From Acidobacteriota bacterium (GTDB lineage Bacteria; Acidobacteriota; Terriglobia; 2-12-FULL-54-10), in assembly GCA_009691245.1 (NCBI GenBank), contig SHUM01000041.1:1-32229 (forward strand): 32,229 bases of DNA. The letters run 5' to 3'. Of the stretch, positions 1 through 9,122 are shown one piece after another; position 1 is the first letter of the stretch, and the number at the start of each line of letters is the position of its first letter. The notes under the pieces are model-generated. The model saw nothing but the letters and a program-made list of their open reading frames with translations, searched no databases and had not been told where the DNA came from. The position numbers and the translations under genes are program-made.

Positions 1-144
1 AACATTAAAGTGCTGATGACCGCCGTGGGCGGCAAGGTGATTCATCTGACCGCGGATTACGCGAAGGAAGTCGGCATGACTGCCGTCGGCCCGACCACAT
101 GGGCCGAGGCGATCCCCACCGGCTGGGAGCCCAAAGCGAACTAG
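1..144 (+). CDS. Amidohydrolase (Amidohydrolase_3/YtcJ-like), C-terminal end only
   Basis: The window opens inside a gene. Frame 1 reads 47 residues to a TAG at 142-144. They begin IKVLMTAVGGKVIHL and end in GPTTWAEAIPTGWEPKAN. This matches the C-termini of the two complete amidohydrolases of the window (9123-11066 and 24383-26260), both of which have a VLMTxVGGK-VHL strand and a TTWxE-PxGW tail. In this superfamily the segment is the C-terminal part of the small beta-sandwich domain; the metal site lies upstream and outside the window. A broken TonB-dependent receptor starts 80 nt downstream on the same strand, so this is a third amidohydrolase-receptor neighbourhood, with the order reversed relative to 29810-24383. 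Confidence 0.8.
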   Translation, partial: NIKVLMTAVGGKVIHLTADYAKEVGMTAVGPTTWAEAIPTGWEPKAN

Positions 145-223
145 CCGCGCGCCAATGATAAATCATATCCCGCAGCGGCCGGAAATGACAGATGTCAGTA
201 ATATATCGGGGAGGTGGTTGGCT

Positions 224-3200
224 ATGCTTTTCAGAACAGTTTCCCTGGCAAGCCTTTTGTGTGTCTGCGCGGTCGTGTCCGTGTCCGCACAGGTCACCAC
301 AGGCGCCATATTCGGAACCGTTAAGGATTCGAGTGGCGCGATGCTGCCCGCAGCCACGGTGATTGCCCTAAACGAAGAGACCGGCATCTCTCGGACCACA
401 CAGTCGGACTCGGCCGGCCGTTTCCAGGTGCCCTCGTTGAGTCCGGGGCGATATAAGGTTAGCGCATCAATGGCAGGTTTTCAGACGATTGTGCGCAGCG
501 GCATCGACTTGACAGTTGGCCGCTAGGTCGCGTTGAACTTCGATCTGCCATTGGGCTCGATCACGCAGACTGTTGAAGTAACGGCTGAGGCATCGCTCGT
601 CAATACCGTCGGTGGAAGTCTGGGCAACACCATCGACAGCTCTCGAATCACCGAGCTGCCCCTAAACGGTCGCGACCTGGCTCAACTGGTTACACTTCAG
701 GCCGGTGTTGTGAACTACACGGGCGGCGATCCTGAGCCGGGCGGTGGCAAGCTGCTGGTGGTTTCGGGAGCGCGTCCCACAACGAATGTTTTTTACATGG
801 ATGGCGTGGCGATCGAGTCCTACAACAAGAAGACTCCCACAGGAATGTCTGGAAACTTTCTCGGAGCCGATGGAGTGCGGGAATTCAAGGTGGACAGCAA
901 TGCCTACAGCGCGGAGTTCGGCGGTGGCGCCGGAGGGGTTTTCAACATTACCACCAAGGGCGGAACCAATACCATGCACGGAACCGCTTTTTGGGCCTTG
1001 CGAAATGACAACTTCGATGCCGCACAGTGGGAAGACGATGCCTTTGGCGATGAAAAGCCAGAGTTCAAGAGAAACCAATTTGGATTTAGCCTCGGAGGGC
1101 CGATCCGGCGGGATAAGACTTTTTTCTTTGGAAATTATGAGGCACTGCGCGAGCGGCTAGGCGAGACCGCCGTGGGGCGGACTTTTTCCGATTCGTTGCG
1201 GCAGGGCATCGTTCCTCCCGCCACCGTGCCCGTGGCGATTGATTCGCGAATCACTCCTTACCTGGCTTTCTGGCCCAGGCCAAACGGTGAAGTTTTTGGA
1301 GACGGGACGGCGAACTATATCACGCAAAGAACCATACCCACCGATGACAGTTATTATCAAGGTCGTGTGGATCACCAGTTCAACGATAACAATCTGGCCT
1401 TCTTGCGGTACACGTACCTGACCTCGGAGCAGCGCACGCCACCAATTTTCCCCGGTGAAGCCGGAGTACTCAATACCCAGGGCAATCATCTGGTTACGCT
1501 GGAGGACAAACAAATCCTGTCGCCGTCGCTGCTCAACTCAGTGCGACTGGGCTTTTCCCGAACACAGCCCTTCAACGGCCTGCTCGATCCTCGCGTCGTT
1601 GACCCCTCTCTCCTGTTCACTCCGAAGTTTTCCTTCCTGGGAACGCTCAATCCAGGAAGCGGCCTCCACACCGTCGGCGTTGCCGAAGCGACCTCGGACA
1701 GGCACATCAACTCCTATCAATTCGTTGATGATGTGGTCATCACCAAAGGGCGCAACACCTATAAGTTTGGAATTGCCTGGAGTCGAAACGGATTCAATGT
1801 TTACTTCCCGTCGCAGCCGGCGGGAAACTACGCGTTTGGCAACGTCGGTAATTTCCTGCGCGCGATCCCCAACACTTTCCGGGGGGCGATTATTGACGGT
1901 TTCGATGATGCCTACCGCACGCTCAAGTGGAACCTGATTGCCCTGTACTTTCAGGATGAGTTGCGCCTCACTTCCCGCCTGACGCTGAATCCGGGTCTGC
2001 GGTACGAATTTGGAACCGTGCCAACGGAGAAGTGGGGACGAGTCGGAAACTTCCACGGCGACCTGGAGTTCCTGTTGCGCGCCGGGATGAGTGATATCAC
2101 GCTCGGCAATCCGTGGATCAAGAATCCCACGCTCAAGAACTTCGCTCCCCGGATCGGTTTAGGATGGGACGTATTTGGCGATGGGACCACCGCTCTCCGG
2201 ACGGGATTCGGCCTCTTCTTCGTCCAGCTCGATCAAAGCTGGTTCCGCACCATGCTGTGGCGCATGCCACCGTTCCTGGTGGACCTGCAGGCTTCCGGAG
2301 CCAATGTGCCGTTCCCCAATATATACTCGTTGTGTGGACGGGAGAATCCTACGCGACCATCGAACCCGGTCTGCACTGGCCGGCCTGCGCCGCAGTTTCC
2401 GCCCTATAAGACCCGCTCGCCCTACATGATGCAGTACAATTTGACTCTGCAGCGGCAGTTCGGTTCGTCCATGGTGGCCACTGCGGGTTACTCCGGCTCG
2501 CGTGGCGTGCGCTTGAACGCGCTGGCCAACGTCAATGTTCCCTACGGGCAGAGTATTAACGGCAGATTAGTGTTCCCCGCCCCCCCCGCGCCCCAATCCC
2601 AACTTCGACAATATGCTGTTCCGGGGACCCATGGCGGATTCTTTCTACAATTCCCTGCAAGCCAGCGTGGTCAAACGGATGAACCAGGGTCTGCAGTTCA
2701 CCGCTTCCTATACGTATTCCAAAACGATTGATGACATCTCCGGAAACGCGGGTGGAAGCGACTCCGACGTGACGGAAACGAACTCTTTCTTTCAGGATAA
2801 ATCCCTGTTCCGAGGACTTTCGGCCTATGATGCCCGGAATGTCTTCTCGCTGGGCAGCACCTATGAACTGCCAGTCGGCGCGGGCAAACGTTTCGGCGGC
2901 GGCATGGGTCGCAGGGCAAACAAGGTGGCGGCGGGATGGGAGATCGGCGGCATCTTAACGCTGCGCAACGGCTTCCCGGGATCGATCTCCATTGGCAACC
3001 GACTGACTGCGATCGGCATCCAGAATGAGCGGCCCGATCTGGTCTTCGGCGCCAGCGGCAATCCCATTCAGGGCCAATCGGCGGGGTGCGACATCAGCAA
3101 CACCGGCGTGATCAATCCACCGGGATCGATAGCGCCGGGAACTGCTGGCCGGATCATCGCGCCGGGAACTGCTCTGGGCACGGCGGAAACTTATTTTGAT

Positions 3201-3494
3201 CCGTGCGCTTTCGCGCAGCCCCCGGCCAGAACTTTTGGGAATCTGGGAAGAAACACGTTCACGCTGCCTGGGTTCGCATCCTTGGACATCAACCTGACAA
3301 AGAATACGGCGCTCACTGAGGCGGCAAATTTGCAGTTCCGCTTTGAGGCGTTTAATCTCCTGAACCGCGTCAACCTGGGCAATCCAATTCGGAATGTGTT
3401 CGACAACGCTGGACGACCGAGCGCTACCGCCGGACGTATCGAGAACAGTCAGACCGCTCGGCAAATACAGTTGAGCCTGAAATTGATTTTTTAG
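224..3494 (+). pseudogene. Oar-like TonB-dependent receptor, broken by amber codon and poly-C frameshift
   Basis: An outer-membrane TonB-dependent receptor of the acidobacterial Oar-like type, recognisable over its whole length. The ATG at 224 is preferred because GGGGAGGT lies 8 nt upstream (208-215) and the product opens with a Sec signal peptide (MLFRTVSLASLLCVCAVVSVSAQ). A CarboxypepD_reg domain follows (TTGAIFGTVKDSSGA), then the plug (ELPLNGRDLAQL) and a long barrel ending in RQIQLSLKLIF. Two lesions break it. A TAG at 524-526 replaces the Gln of the conserved VGRQA segment (CAG in the intact paralogues), with the same frame continuing downstream. A run of eight C at 2580-2587 holds one C too many; removing it joins RLVFPAPP to RPNPNFDNMLFRG, the expected continuation. 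After that the frame is open to TAG at 3492-3494. It resembles the receptor at 15225 more than the other two (shared FDPCAF segment near the C-terminus). A sequencing error could explain the C run but not the amber. Confidence 0.85.
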
Positions 3495-3564
3495 TGAAGT
3501 GATTTCTACAGCCGGAAGGTCAGGGCTGGAGCCGGCGCAACCCACGCCAGCCTTACGGCCCGGC

Positions 3565-4914
3565 CTATGCCAAAGACAGGGACGGGAGTTTTCCCGTGCT
3601 GTCTCCGAACTTTTCGACGTTCAATCCCAGACGATCCAGCAGTGCCAGATAAAGATTCGACAGCGGCGTGTCCTTCTCGTAGCGAATATGGCGCCCGCCC
3701 TGGATGCGGCCCCATCCTCCGCCGGCCAGCAGGATGGGCAGGCTCTTGGGAATATGCAAGTTGCCGTCTCCCAGTCCGCTGCCATAGACAATCATTGAAT
3801 GATCCAACAGCGAGCCGGAGCCGTCCGGCGTGGAGCGCAGCTTCTCCAGGAAATAGGCGAACATGGTCATATGATAGATGTTGATTTCGATCGACTTGGC
3901 GATCTTAACCGGGTCGCCCTGGTGATGCGTGAACGGATGATGGGGGTCACTGATGCCGATCTCGGGATAGGCCGCGTTGCTCATCTCGTGTCCTGCCTGT
4001 AGGCTCCCCACGCGTGTCAGGTCAGTCTGAAAAGCCAGCGTCATCAGATCGAACATCAGCTTGATGTGATCCCGGAAAGTTTCAGGAATTCCGGCGGGGC
4101 GGCTCATGGTCGGCAGGTTGCGCCCAGTCTGCTGCTCGGCTTTCTGGATGCGCCGCTCGACATCGCGCACCGCATCCAGATACTGATCCACCTTCGCGCG
4201 GTCGCCGGCACCCAGGTTCCCCATCAGCCGGTTGACTTCCCCGTTCACGAAATCCAGGATGCTGCGGTTGCGGCGAATGCGAGCCGTGCGCTCCTGCGGG
4301 CTGGTGCTGTCGCTTGGCCCGAACATTCGTTCAAAAATAGCGCGCGGCTGATTCTGCATCGGCAGGGGAGTCGTCGCATCGCGCCAACTGATGGTGTTGG
4401 AGTAGGCGCAACTACCGTCGCAGGTTAGCTCGGAATCTTCAATGCCGATCTCCAGCGAACCTATCTCCGTATGCTTTTCCAGCTCACGGGCAGCGATCTG
4501 ATCAACCGAAATGCCGGCGCGGACTTCATTGTTTCCTGTCCGGATATTCTGCGTCACCACATGCACGCCAGTCAGATAGGTGGCGCAGGCGCGGGGATGC
4601 TCGCCTCCGGTTTCTCCCGCCAAGCCCAACGCCTGGACCGAGGAGAGTCCGCTGAGCACGAGCAACTGATCCCGAAAAGGAGCCAGCGGCTCCAGTATGG
4701 GAGTCATCGCGTATCCCGCTCCCTCCGTGGCGGGAGTGAACTTCTCCATGATGGCCCCGTTGGGGATGTAGACGAACGCAAGACGCCTGGCCGGACTTCC
4801 GGCAGGCTCGCTGGCGAATGCCGGAACCATGCCATCGAGCAACGGAAGGCCCAGCGTGGCTCCGACTCCCTTCAGGAATGTGCGCCTGGGCAGTGATTTC
4901 TTCATGATTATCAT
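3565..4914 (-). CDS. DUF1552 (HXXSHH) exported protein, triad copy A
   Basis: A 449-residue protein of the DUF1552/HXXSHH family, known mainly from Planctomycetota, Verrucomicrobiota and Acidobacteriota and without an assigned reaction. The N-terminus (MKKSLPRRTFLKGVGATLG) is a twin-arginine-type export signal, so the protein should act outside the cytoplasm. The family motif appears near residues 325-331 as HHPFTHH, with Thr where copy B (22830-24176) has the canonical Ser. Other conserved segments are LPLLDGMVPA after the signal, MIVYGSGLGDGN and KFGDSTG near the end. The ATG at 4914 overlaps the TGA of the cytochrome gene as ATGA, with AGGAGG at 4929-4934; a second ATG at 4905 is possible. 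It is the last gene of the ankyrin-DUF1592-DUF1552 operon. A hydrolase or metal-centre role is conceivable from the clustered histidines but unproven. Confidence 0.9.
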   Translation of the reverse strand: MIIMKKSLPRRTFLKGVGATLGLPLLDGMVPAFASEPAGSPARRLAFVYIPNGAIMEKFTPATEGAGYAMTPILEPLAPFRDQLLVLSGLSSVQALGLAGETGGEHPRACATYLTGVHVVTQNIRTGNNEVRAGISVDQIAARELEKHTEIGSLEIGIEDSELTCDGSCAYSNTISWRDATTPLPMQNQPRAIFERMFGPSDSTSPQERTARIRRNRSILDFVNGEVNRLMGNLGAGDRAKVDQYLDAVRDVERRIQKAEQQTGRNLPTMSRPAGIPETFRDHIKLMFDLMTLAFQTDLTRVGSLQAGHEMSNAAYPEIGISDPHHPFTHHQGDPVKIAKSIEINIYHMTMFAYFLEKLRSTPDGSGSLLDHSMIVYGSGLGDGNLHIPKSLPILLAGGGWGRIQGGRHIRYEKDTPLSNLYLALLDRLGLNVEKFGDSTGKLPSLSLA

Positions 4915-7223
4915 TTGGCGTCCTTCGACCTCCTGGTCAGGAATGGCGTGCTCTTCACGATGCCCGTGATCAATGACCATGAGCGGTAGTCCGGCGAGGC
5001 TTCATGCAAAATCTTGCGAATCGCGGGGGCGTCAAAATACTCCACTCCGCGCCCCAGCGCGTAGGTCATCATTTTTTCCGTGAACGTGCGGGCAAACTGT
5101 TCCGGGTTTCGTCTCAACTGCTCCTGAAGACCGGAGACCCCCTGAAACGGCGTGCCGTCGGGCAGGGCGCCGGAGACGTCAATGGGTGTCTTGTCCGCGC
5201 CGGCGGTGGTGCGCCACTGGCCGATGGCGTCAAAGTTTTCCAAGGCGAATCCCAGCGGGTCCATCACCTTGTGGCAGGAGGCGCAGGCGGGATTCTTCCT
5301 GTGCTCCTCCATCCTCTGGCGCATGGTGAGGTTCTTCTGCTCCTTGTCATCCTTGAGGGAGGGCACGTTGGGTGGCGGAGGCGGCGGGGGAGTCCCCAGG
5401 ATATTTTCCAGTATCCACTTGCCGCGAAGCACCGGAGACGTGCGGCTGTTGTAGGAAGTTACGGTCAGGATACTGCCTTTGCCCAGCAATCCCCTCCGGG
5501 CATCCTCCTTCAATTCCACGCGCCGGAACTGGCTGCCAAAGATATTGGGAATTCCGTAGTGCCGCGCCAGCCGCTCGTTCAAATAAGTATCCTTGGCGGT
5601 CAGCAGGTCGCCGACGCCGCGATTGTCCCGCAGGATGCCGCCGAAAAACAGCTCGGTCTCCCGCAGCAAAGCCTGGCGCAGATTTTCGTCGAAGCCGGGA
5701 AAGACTTCCCGGTCCGGCCCCTTGTCTTCCAGGTCGCGGAGCTGCAGCCACTGTCCGGAAAAATTGTTGATGAGCGAATCGAAGCGGGCATCGCGCATCA
5801 TGCGCGCAACCTGCGCATCCAGAATGGCGGGGTCCTGCAACTGCCCGCGCTCGGCCAGACCGAGCAACTCATCATCCGGCATACTGCTCCACAAGAAAAA
5901 TGAAAGGCGCGATGCCAGTTCCAGGTCGCTCAACGGGAACGAACTGCCCGGCGGCAGGCCCCGCCGGTCCGGCTCCACCCGGAACAGGAAGCCGGGGCTT
6001 ACCAGTATCCCTTCCACCGCCATGCGGATTCCCGCCTCGAAGTCGCCGTTCTTACGCCCGACCTCATAAAGCCCCAACAGAGGCTTCAGGTCGGAGTCGC
6101 CCACGGGGCGGCGGTAGGCGCGCCGGGAGAGCGTCGCGAGTATCCTGCCGGCGCAGGGAGTCTCGTCTTTCCTGCTGGCTGGAGAACATACGAAGATTCG
6201 GCGGCGGCTGGCAGTCTCGCCCGGTCCGGTAACTTCATACGGCCCGCCGATGGTTACGGCGCTGACGCCGGACAAGTCCCGCGATTCGCGCGCCGATCCT
6301 TCAGGCTTTTTGGCTTCCTTCAGGAAGGTAACTCCCACAGTCCGTCTGCCGGCTTTCACCGGAACGCGTATCCGCAGATCCCTGGCAGGAGTGGCGTTTT
6401 CTCCCCCCACCGTGAACACCTTCAGGCTGGATCCATCCAGGCGCAAGTCAATCTGCCTGGGTTCGGCGAACCCAACCACTTCCCCGGCATTGAGTCCATC
6501 GTCGATTGTTTTCAGATCGATCTTGATGGTGTACGTGCCATCGAGAGGGAAATAATGCCGAATCGACAGGCCGCCGCGCGACCCGAAAGGAAGATCTTCG
6601 CTGGCTCGATCGAACTGAGTGAATCGCTCGGGAATTTCGTAGGTCTCCAGCGCCGGACGGATGGTGGTGTCGCCCGTTGCCAGCCGGCTGACGATCTCGG
6701 CGGCGGACATATATCTTTCCAGCAGCGCGGGCGAGACTCCCAGCACGTCTCCGTTGTTATCGAAGCCGAAACTGGAATCATCCGCGGGCAACAGCGTAAC
6801 GCCGTCTATATCCAGCGCCAGCAAGTCGCGGATCACATTCACATACTCGCTGCGGTTCAGCCGATGCACCGCGGCGGTGCGGCCTGGATTGGGGGTGGCG
6901 GACGCCGCGCGGTCCAGCGCTGTTTCCAGATGCCCGGCCAGCGACTCATAGCTCGACTCATCGGGGCGCGGCAGGCCCGCCGGAGGCATGGACCGCGCGC
7001 GCAGCTTGCGGATTACTTTCTCCCAAACAGGCGCCGCGACCGGGGCATCGTCCACATCCATTTGGTTAAGGACAAGCCCCGCGGTATTCAGTTTTTCGTT
7101 GTGGCAGGTCACGCAATAGCGATCGAGCAGGGCGCGGTGCGGCGAGGGAACTTGCTGAGACTCCGCCCGCAGGCAAGCTATTAGCGCGTAAATCATCATG
7201 CCCAGCAAGGAGGCGCGCTTCAC
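4911..7223 (-). CDS. DUF1592-type exported c-type cytochrome (DUF1587/1595/1592/1588/1585), copy A
   Basis: A 770-residue exported protein with two CXXCH motifs. A Sec signal peptide (MKRASLLGMMIYALIACLRA) precedes an N-terminal haem motif CVTCH (residues 37-41) and an MPP segment near residue 79 that may supply the axial Met. DUF1587 follows (VHRLNRSEYVNVIRDLL), then a predicted beta-rich region (about 200-320), DUF1595/DUF1592 (LSRRAYRRP; LSDLELASRLSFFLWSSMPD), DUF1588 with the second motif CASCH (647-651, then MDPLGFALENFDAIG), and DUF1585 at the C-terminus. A run of seven prolines precedes the DUF1588 region. The start is GTG at 7223, overlapping the ankyrin stop as GTGA; the stop overlaps the DUF1552 start. 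Such tight coupling suggests equimolar production and probably a complex. Electron transfer is likely from the haem motifs; the substrate is unknown. Confidence 0.92.
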   Translation of the reverse strand: MKRASLLGMMIYALIACLRAESQQVPSPHRALLDRYCVTCHNEKLNTAGLVLNQMDVDDAPVAAPVWEKVIRKLRARSMPPAGLPRPDESSYESLAGHLETALDRAASATPNPGRTAAVHRLNRSEYVNVIRDLLALDIDGVTLLPADDSSFGFDNNGDVLGVSPALLERYMSAAEIVSRLATGDTTIRPALETYEIPERFTQFDRASEDLPFGSRGGLSIRHYFPLDGTYTIKIDLKTIDDGLNAGEVVGFAEPRQIDLRLDGSSLKVFTVGGENATPARDLRIRVPVKAGRRTVGVTFLKEAKKPEGSARESRDLSGVSAVTIGGPYEVTGPGETASRRRIFVCSPASRKDETPCAGRILATLSRRAYRRPVGDSDLKPLLGLYEVGRKNGDFEAGIRMAVEGILVSPGFLFRVEPDRRGLPPGSSFPLSDLELASRLSFFLWSSMPDDELLGLAERGQLQDPAILDAQVARMMRDARFDSLINNFSGQWLQLRDLEDKGPDREVFPGFDENLRQALLRETELFFGGILRDNRGVGDLLTAKDTYLNERLARHYGIPNIFGSQFRRVELKEDARRGLLGKGSILTVTSYNSRTSPVLRGKWILENILGTPPPPPPPNVPSLKDDKEQKNLTMRQRMEEHRKNPACASCHKVMDPLGFALENFDAIGQWRTTAGADKTPIDVSGALPDGTPFQGVSGLQEQLRRNPEQFARTFTEKMMTYALGRGVEYFDAPAIRKILHEASPDYRSWSLITGIVKSTPFLTRRSKDAK

Positions 7224-8872
7224 TTTCCACCCCCCTGTTTTCCGGCCTGCCCTTCGACATGAATCTCCAACTGATCCAGAATTTTCACGCCAGATTCAGC
7301 CAGAGGTTTGGCGCCCAGCTTGAGCAGTACGTCCGCGGTATCATCCCGGTACTTGCGAGGTCTGGCATCGAGACTATCGCCCAGTGTGTCGGTGATGACG
7401 TGCAGGGCGATGCTCAGCGGAGTCTGGCCGAAATTGTCGAATACCTCGAGCTTCGCGCCCTTCTCCACCAGATAAGCGATCATCGTGTTCGCGCCCACGT
7501 AAGCGGCGCCATGCAGCGGAGTGTATCCGTACTCGTTAGCCTCATTCACGTCGCCGCCAAGCTCGACGGCCGCCTTCAATGCCTCGAGATGCCTGCTCTC
7601 TTCCTCCGCGGTATATTCCGGCCAGTTGCCTTTGACACGGCCAACGCCGGCAACCATCATCAGCGGAGTCGTCTTGGCCATGTAGTCCACGCGACGACCG
7701 CTGCCGCCCTCCAGGTACACATTTTCCAAATTGGCCGTCTTGGTTTCTGCGCCGTTCGCCGCCAGCAGACGCATCACCGGGGCATTGCCTTCCTGCGCCG
7801 CCAGCCAGAACGGTGTGGCGCCGATAGCCACCGTTCCGCCCTTGGTGCCGTCCCGGATCACGCGGGCCTCCGACTTTATGAAGGGGACGGCGACGATGGG
7901 AATCCGTTGTCCCTTGGCGGGCTCTTTCCATATCCGTGGGTTGGGATTCGCGCCGTGCTTCAACAGCGCTTTGATCGCCTCCAAACTGTTGCGGCGCAAG
8001 GCGGCGTAATGGAGGGCAGTATAGCCGTTGAAATCCACGGCAAGAGGATCGGCTCGATTATCGAGCAGCAAAATCTCCAGCTCATGATAGCCGCTGGCCG
8101 CCGCCAGCAACAGCGGGCTGGCCTCCGGCGAGGAGGCATTGACATCCGCTTTGGCGGCCAGCAATACGCGGGCGGACTCCAGATCATTCTGCTGCGCCGC
8201 AAACAACAGAGGCGTGAATCCTCCCGTGGACCGGGCGTTCACGTCCGCGCCTTGCTCGATGAGGATGCGTGCCACATCGACGCGTTTCTCGGCCACCGCG
8301 CGCATCAACGCGGTCTGCCCCCCCTGCGGCTCCCGCGCGTCCAATACCGCTCCGTGAGCCAGCAGGAGTTTCACGGCCGCCGCATTGCGGCCCGCCGCAG
8401 CCATCAACGCGCTCTCTCCGGTGTGCAAGGCGGTGTTGGCACCGGCCCCGGCCTGAAGCAGTTTCTCCATGATGACTGCGTTGCCGTTTGAACAAGCCTG
8501 CCATAGCGCGGTGGCGCCGTAGTCATTGGCGGCATTCACGTTGGCTCCCGCGCGCAGCAGCAGTTCCACCATCTCCAGATCATCCCAGTGCACGGCCCAC
8601 ATCAAGGCCGTCGCACCGTCGGACTGCCTGGCATTAACGTCCGCGGGGACGTCCGCGCGCTGCTCCAGCAGGGAACGCACCGCTTGACGATCACTGCGCT
8701 GGGCTGCCTCCACCAGGCGCAGGTCATTGGCAAAAGGGGTGGCGGCAAAAGGGGCGGGGAATGCACGGGCCGATGCCGAGAAAAGTGTCACCACGGAGAC
8801 GAGCGCCAGTAAACGAAAATAGGCGCCTGCAATATCCAGTTTTCCCAATGAGTTACTGCAACTGGCGTACAT
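7220..8872 (-). CDS. Exported ankyrin-repeat protein, triad copy A
   Basis: A protein of about 550 residues made almost entirely of ankyrin repeats (for example GATALMWAVHWDDLEMVELL, then RAGANVNAAND; later GGFTPLLFAAQQNDLESARV and YGYTPLHGAAYVGANTMIAY). The ATG at 8872 is chosen because AGGAGG lies 6 nt upstream and the product starts with a hydrophobic stretch (FRLLALVSVVTLFSASARA) that looks like a signal peptide. An in-frame start at 8923 would add 17 charged residues and lacks a better ribosome site. About 90 residues between repeat blocks (around LYLEGG-like segment after NLENV) are less regular. It is the first gene of the operon and its stop overlaps the GTG of the cytochrome gene. 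Ankyrin arrays bind proteins, so a scaffold or partner of the cytochrome is the simplest idea. The paralogue at 18813-20360 keeps the same HWDDLE first repeat. Confidence 0.9.
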   Translation of the reverse strand: MYASCSNSLGKLDIAGAYFRLLALVSVVTLFSASARAFPAPFAATPFANDLRLVEAAQRSDRQAVRSLLEQRADVPADVNARQSDGATALMWAVHWDDLEMVELLLRAGANVNAANDYGATALWQACSNGNAVIMEKLLQAGAGANTALHTGESALMAAAGRNAAAVKLLLAHGAVLDAREPQGGQTALMRAVAEKRVDVARILIEQGADVNARSTGGFTPLLFAAQQNDLESARVLLAAKADVNASSPEASPLLLAAASGYHELEILLLDNRADPLAVDFNGYTALHYAALRRNSLEAIKALLKHGANPNPRIWKEPAKGQRIPIVAVPFIKSEARVIRDGTKGGTVAIGATPFWLAAQEGNAPVMRLLAANGAETKTANLENVYLEGGSGRRVDYMAKTTPLMMVAGVGRVKGNWPEYTAEEESRHLEALKAAVELGGDVNEANEYGYTPLHGAAYVGANTMIAYLVEKGAKLEVFDNFGQTPLSIALHVITDTLGDSLDARPRKYRDDTADVLLKLGAKPLAESGVKILDQLEIHVEGQAGKQGGGK

Positions 8873-8914
8873 CCCGCGCCTCCTAAGTTCAAGGGCCCGC
8901 GTCCTCTTGGAACC

Positions 8915-8942
8915 ATTGTTCACATTCCCGGCTGAGTGTCAA
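8915..8942 (-). promoter_or_regulatory. Candidate sigma70-type promoter of triad operon A
   Basis: On the minus strand TTGACA (8942-8937) is followed after 16 nt by AACAAT (8920-8915, four of six matches to TATAAT). It lies about 45 nt upstream of the ankyrin start at 8872. Only the sequence match supports it. Confidence 0.4.
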
Positions 8943-9042
8943 TCGTGTTGTTATGTATGTGTTGTGATTGAGTCATTGCGTCGAATAAGGTGGGCGCTTC
9001 CGCCGAACAAATCCAGCATGACTCGCGCCCATTCATAATCCG

Positions 9043-9082
9043 GCCCCCCATTGCGGGGCACACAAAACCACTCCCGTGGTTT
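9043..9082 (-). terminator. Candidate terminator hairpins after amidohydrolase
   Basis: Read on the minus strand, the first hairpin is AAACCAC-GGGA-GTGGTTT (9082-9065) followed by a short T-rich stretch. A second hairpin, GCCCC/GGGGC (9059-9043), follows directly. They sit 40 to 80 nt beyond the amidohydrolase stop (9123) and before the promoter of the ankyrin operon, where a terminator would be expected. The T-run is weak. Confidence 0.45.
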
Positions 9083-9122
9083 CGCTTTCAAAACCGCCTC
9101 TCACAGGGCGATGAATTGTTTT

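Noticed and set aside
3495-3564. Possible terminator between the converging broken receptor and DUF1552 gene
   Set aside because: Only a GGCTGG/CCAGCC stem with a 17-nt loop and no T-run is visible; too weak to call.
7259-8491. A 410-codon plus-strand open frame opposite the ankyrin gene
   Set aside because: It mirrors a GC-rich coding gene whose ankyrin repeats are unmistakable; no signal, domain or ribosome site supports it.
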